Below, piece by piece: positions 58,442-64,000 of a DNA stretch of 64,000 nucleotides. The stretch comes from Sapria himalayana (lineage: Eukaryota; Streptophyta; Magnoliopsida; Malpighiales; Rafflesiaceae), in contig JAREIK010000385.1 in the NCBI GenBank assembly GCA_029783825.1, positions 1,178,001 to 1,242,000 of the forward strand. Reading direction: 5' to 3'. Made by a program: the position numbers and the translations under genes. The first letter of the stretch is position 1; each line of letters opens with the position of its first letter. Under the pieces are notes generated by a model. That model did not search any database, was not told where the DNA came from, and saw only the letters and a program-made list of their open reading frames with translations.

Positions 58442-61400
58442 CTTGGAATTTTTTCTGAGACTTCTTCAAGATCATTTCGGAAGTCTTCAAAAGCCCAAGC
58501 CCGTGATCTAATTTTTCTAGAATTTTAATTGGTCGTGGCATTCACCGCCACCGATCTTGTTGACGCCCTCGTTAAAGCATCATTGTGAAATTTTGTAATT
58601 TTTATCTAGAATGACCGTAATGAATCGACAGGCTCCCAATTGGTTTTACTATCTGGTAGTCCATTCTATTTAATCAAGCATCCTTGTCTTAGAATGTAAT
58701 TTTTCTACCTCGGGACTCTTTCTGACAAAATGACTTCTCATTTTTCATTAAAATTTTTTACTCTTACTGGTACTCGATACGACTTATCTTGTGACCGATC
58801 ACATTGATCCTCATTGAATGGGTTCGGTATGAATTTTTGAGATAAATCAAATTGATATAAAACATTGCCAATCCTTTTGAAAATACGAAAAGATCCCTCA
58901 TATCTCCGCATCTGTCCATCATGAACTTCTTTGTATAGTTTTAAAAGACACGGGTGCACCAGGGCGCAAAAGTCTCTTGGAGCCTTGAGATACAAGGAAA
59001 CACCTAAGACGTAAGCTTTTGTGAAGTGAAATGTAACTTTGGATGCACATAAATTTTTATTAAATATGATTTTATTTAATAAAAAAATACATGTTCCTAA
59101 TATTTAAATAAATTTTGATGAAAAAAATGAATATAATTATATAAATTTCAATATACAATTACAAATTTTGAGAACAAATATATTTAAAAAAAACTATAAT
59201 ATGTAAAGCACGCCACTTCAGTAAGGCGCATGCCTTGGAAGGTAAGAGGCTATAGTTAGGGAGGGATTGTGCCTCGAGCCTAGGTACACCTTAAGTGCAC
59301 CTCTCACAACAATGCTTCTTTCTACCATAATACTAAGTGTAGATTAACTAACATGAAATCTCCCAGTTGATCGTGCACATACATTTGTTTGCTATCAACT
59401 CACTTCTTCAATAACTTAGTTTCTTTGTGTGATCTAATCTAGCAACTCAATTTGTTATCGTCACTCCTTGATAGGATAATTAGTTACTAGATCTGGTCCT
59501 GTGTATCTCCTCACAATGGTGTTGGCACATATAATTATTTCCATTCATAATTTTAAATTGACTTTGTCCAGTTATTTCTCCTCATTGCAAATTAGAGAAA
59601 ATTCATGAAATATAAAATGATTTCGGCCAATACTTTTATCAAAAATTCACTTTCACATAAAGTCAATTTGTAAATATATATATAAATCACCCATCTTGAT
59701 CCTAAGACTTCATAATATTCTTTAGAAATAATTAAATCATTTTCTCCACCTTCATGACAATTATGAAAGTAGCATATTTCAAGAATTAAACAACTATTAT
59801 CATGATACTATCAAAGCTATTAATTTTGAAAAATCTCATAATGAAATCCATGGAGATACTCTTCTAAGGGCGTTTTGGGATTTCTAATTATTGTAGAAGA
59901 TCTATTATTGCCTTTTGCTTCACCTTACGTGCTTATCTTATTAGTAAACTAGATTAGTCTTCACAGAGGATTTTATATTATTTTTCATATGTGATCAATA
60001 GTAGAATTCATCGACTTAAGGCTAAAGCTATGGCACGATCTGGATGACCATCCTACTTAGAATCATAGTACTCGTGCATAATTTTTTTTGGAACTTTACA
60101 AATAAGAGGACGTAATCATTGTCTCTATGTGAAAAGTTTATCATTTTCCACTCGGAGTCTAAGTCTCTCTCCATGACACATCCCATAAAAGATTAAAATA
60201 TCGAGTCTTTGGACAATCCAATGCATATTCAAACTCGACAAAGATCTCTTATCATCAAACTTGTTTAAAAGTTAGCTTCTCTATGTTTAGAAATAATTGA
60301 TAACTACATTATTAGTTCTTATCACAAATCTTAATCTCAAAAGATAATACTTTTATACTTTAAAGATTAAATTATCATCATCATTTCTTTTTGAGAGGCT
60401 ATATACACGTTCAATTTCATGTGGCTTGTGACTTTCAAATATAAGTGGATGACCTTCTTGGACAAGTACTCATATTGCAAAATCAAAAGCACCTATGGGC
60501 ACCTGTCATGATTTGAAATGATTTCTTAAGGCTAGGATATACAATTTTATGATAGTTTGCTTTACATGATCAAAAATTTCTTGACAAGCTTCACTCTACT
60601 TGCAAGCTCTTTTTTTCTTGATCATATTAGCTAATAGTGTGATAATATGATAATATTACCAAATAAAACAAAAATAGTAATTGACCAAGACAAAAAAAAA
60701 AATCTCAGCTCAATCACTTTCATTAATAATTCTTATTCAATAGTAGTGTACTTTATCTTTATCCATCCGCATTACTTCATTACCCATAATATAACCCAGA
60801 AATAAAATTCCTAGTTGAGCAAAAGAATAATTCTCTCATTTGACATATAATTTATTTTACTACAAGGCTTGAAATGTTAGTCTCAGATGATCAATATGTT
60901 CTTCTAATGATTTCCTACGCATAATAATATCAACTAAATATATTATCACAAAATGATCAAGAAAATATTATAACATTTTATTCATAATTATACAAAATAT
61001 AATGAGTGTATTTGTAAGTACAAATGATATAACTAAGAATTGATAGGACCTGTCTCTTATCCCACGTGGTATTTTTAGTTCGTCACTATCAGCTATTCAC
61101 ACGTGACAGTACGCCATCTCAAATCAAGTTTGAAAAATCATATCGCATCCCTAATTTAGTTGAAGAAGTCCACAATCAAAAGAATTAAATACTTATTCTT
61201 TACAATCAACTTACTGAACGACCGATAGACAATGCATAACTATAATGATCTATTATATTTTCTTTGAAATAAAATATGAGTATCATATGAAACTTTTAAA
61301 GATCAAATATATCCAGTATCGAATAACTATTTTCATTATTTCCTTAGTTCTTTGAGTTCTAGGAGAGTCATTGGAATGATATTTGATACCAACTCAATCT

Positions 61401-63003
61401 AATGATTCACCTCACTCTTTGAATATAACTTCTTTGGCAGCTTAGTAAATATGACATCTCAAAATGAGTCAAAAAGTTTTCTATATGCATCTCACTAATA
61501 GACTCCAACTTTTTGTGAATCTTTAGGACCACCAAATAAGTTATTTCATTTCGACTCATCTCATTTACTAATTACAATGCATATAATATTTTTGTAGATT
61601 ATTCAGTACATCATGTTATCTGAACAATACATTGACAGATAAGATCTAAGATACATATATAATCGACAAACAGAACTAGAAATGCATTTAGGTGACCTAG
61701 AAAACCTAACCCCTAAGTACCAAGTCATAGTCATCCAAGATTAGACATACCTATATCCATCAATACTTTGACATTATGGCTAATAATAATAAAATCCATT
61801 AACATCAATCATCTTCATATTCCACGCTTTTTGTTTTCAATCGAGTCAGCCAGATCAAACTCAATTTAATAATATCTTTTTTATGATTCTTCATTCTCCA
61901 AGACAATAACATCAAGCTTACTTCGACTAGGACAGTCACGAATCTGACATAGTCCATCACAAAAAAAAATATGTTAATAACACTTTTTTTGTCATCCCTA
62001 GACAATTTTCCCATTGTCATCGAATAATTATCTTTTGACTGTTTATCTAAATCAACATGATTCTTCTCTTTACTCTTAAAAGAATGGAATTTGTTCATCT
62101 TCTTGAATTCTACCAAAAAATTTGGCCATCAATATTACATGTGCGAGGTCAGTCTTAGACATCTTGCTTCTGTAATTCTTAGTTTGCCCAAGATTTGATA
62201 TCATCAATAAAGAAAATGAAAATCTTTTTCTCATAAAGATCAAAATTTTAAATCATTAATTCAGAAAACTCACATACATAATCGTTTACTTATGTGTGTC
62301 AAATTAATATTTATAAAATTATTGATGAAATCCCCCTTTAAATAATTGCCAAGTATGAATATTATTATCCTCACATCTTTGCCATCACCGAAGAAATACA
62401 ACATCAACCAGATACATAGAAATAATATTAGCCTTGATTGCATCCCTCATAATATCTCAGCACTTGAAAATATTGTTTCATTCCCTAAAAGAAATTATCA
62501 GCTTATTTCACCCCTCTATTATTCTCTTGCAAGTTGAAAGCTCTATTTTTAATTTTTCTATCTTTTACATATCAACCACCATTAATTCCAAAATAAAATT
62601 CTTTTGATTTAGCATCTCTAAGATAATATTGAAGTCAATTTGTATCATATCTCAAAATTCCTCCCTTAAGGATATCACCTCCTCGATGCTCTCACCGGCA
62701 CTCTCAAATTTGTTCCACAATTCAACAATTATCAATTTTACCTTAGAGATTCAAGCTTCTATCGATGCATTACATATCCTTTGAGTTTCATTTCTTCCCT
62801 CGACCCATAGCTTCATATGCATCATGCCCAGCATTCTTGATCTCAGAAACAATGTCACAACAATTCACCTCAAACACCACTTATCACGAATCACAAGTTT
62901 TAGTACTATACATAAAGATTTTAAGAAAACAACCATGAAAATAAAGCATGCTCCGTCAACATTCTATTTTTATCTATTCAGGTCCTCGAACCCTAACCCT
63001 ACA
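58442..63003 (-). mobile_element. Decayed Ty3/Gypsy chromovirus (copy 2 of 16,400-20,960)
   Basis: Same order of gag, zinc knuckle, reverse transcriptase, integrase and chromodomain remnants on the minus strand, carrying the same stops. One homopolymer difference was noted (about 60,610). The shared inactivating changes show that decay preceded the duplication. Confidence 0.8.
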
Positions 63004-64000
63004 CTGACATCAACATAACAATGCACGTCACTATCATGTCGAGAAATATAAAAAAAAGTTAACTCTTAACATTGCTATCGGTGTCATGTCCTCGAAGCCT
63101 GACACTAACAAAAAACATAACAAAATGCTATTTGATACAAGCATCCACAATGTGGATCTTAGTTTTATGCGCGCGGCAAATTTAAAATATATTTTTTAAT
63201 AAAAAAAATCCATACATTTTTAATTCATTTATTTGTTTTTTAACAGTTAATATGTATATATCTTCTCACAATGTTCTTAAATTAACTTTTAACTATCAAG
63301 ACGAGCAATGATTTCTAAGCATGAGAATATAAGATACAAGTACATCATCTAAAATATCTACTGCACACAAAAAACTAAGATACAGATTGTAATTTCATTT
63401 TTAATTATTTCATTTATTTCAAATTCTTATATTAAAATTAAATAAATAAAAGTTGAAAATAATAAATTTAATTAAAATAAATTAAATATAAACATATATA
63501 ATAACGATAATCGATAAAAAAGATCACAAGTAAAAATTAGGTTTTCTTTGATGATCTCGACTCATTTATCTATAATTTCGAATAGAATATTCAAATTATA
63601 ATCAAATATTATAGAAATACTTCCATATTTTAAGGATCATAAAAATTCAGAAATGAATATTTAGGATACAATGAAAGAGCTACTAATAGATGATATCTCA
63701 TGTAAGGACATCGAGTATATTGAGATTAATGCTGACATCAGAATTATACAAGATAATTCAAAACAAATTACTAACACAGACTAAGCGTGACTCAAGGATA
63801 TTAGGCTCACTGACTCAATCACTAAAAGGACTGATATGCAAAATATATATTTTTTTTCTTTTATTTTGCTAATAATTTATATTTTATTATTATTTATCAT
63901 ACAGAACCACAATATTAAAAAACAAAATAGATATATATTTTTTTATTTAGTAATGATATTATTGATTTTAATATTTTGCATTGTAGTTAAATTTTGATAT
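63004..64000. other. AT-rich stretch (copy 2 of 20,961-21,957)
   Basis: Nothing recognised. The duplicated segment runs off the window end here. Confidence 0.5.

Larger units (their letters stand above)
42030..64000. repeat. Copy 2 of the ~42-kb-period direct duplication
   Basis: Same content and order as bases 1-21,957, starting at the C of ctaatattaaaaataatg. The last bases of the window correspond to about 21,957 of copy 1. At the 42,029/42,030 junction I see no LTR, target duplication or microhomology, but the equivalent left flank of copy 1 is outside the window, so the true breakpoint cannot be placed. Every gene and element listed in copy 1 has its partner here. Confidence 0.97.

Noticed and set aside
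1..64000. Organellar or bacterial contamination as the source
   Set aside because: Spliced plant exons, hAT and Gypsy elements, long microsatellites and AT-rich introns all indicate a plant nuclear origin.

Overview
This is nuclear DNA from a flowering plant. It is very AT-rich and intron-bearing, crowded with degraded transposons, and contains recognisable plant gene exons. The protein sequences fit a monocot at least as well as a dicot, but that is an impression and I cannot name the species. I see no rRNA, tRNA, organellar or bacterial gene clusters.

Layout. The dominant structure is a direct duplication with a period of about 42.03-42.04 kb. Bases 1 to about 21,957 recur in the same orientation from about 42,030 to the window end. 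In every stretch I compared, the copies differ only by single-base homopolymer length changes. Each copy holds one small membrane-protein gene on the minus strand (15,361-15,633 and 57,403-57,675), a roughly 500-bp CA-rich microsatellite just upstream of it, a decayed Ty3/Gypsy chromovirus on the minus strand, a Gypsy gag/LTR remnant on the plus strand, two GC-rich hAT elements, a 756-bp terminal-inverted-repeat element, and several smaller remnants.

The single-copy middle (about 22-42 kb) carries the last four exons of a SERINC/TMS1-type multi-pass membrane protein on the minus strand: 35,805-35,694, 35,597-35,423, 30,118-29,878 and 24,926-24,640. Splice sites and phases agree throughout. 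The exons encode about 270 C-terminal residues. The N-terminal exons are not in the window. The two long introns are filled with hAT transposons. One holds a nearly intact hAT transposase gene, interrupted by three nonsense codons and no frameshift, plus an unrelated 648-bp hAT-like element. The other holds four short non-autonomous elements, each with a perfect 8-bp target duplication. Two more intact elements lie between the SERINC exons and the second copy.

How the parts relate. The short GC-rich elements share termini (TAGAGGTGTCAA...), GCACGG-type subterminal repeats and, in five members, a 38-bp internal palindrome with the transposase-bearing element, so they look like a local family of a mother element and deletion derivatives. 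The 42-kb duplication could be a very recent tandem duplication, a circular molecule assembled past its start, or an assembly artefact. The sequence leans toward the artefact or circle explanations, and this should be settled before any copy-number claim is made.
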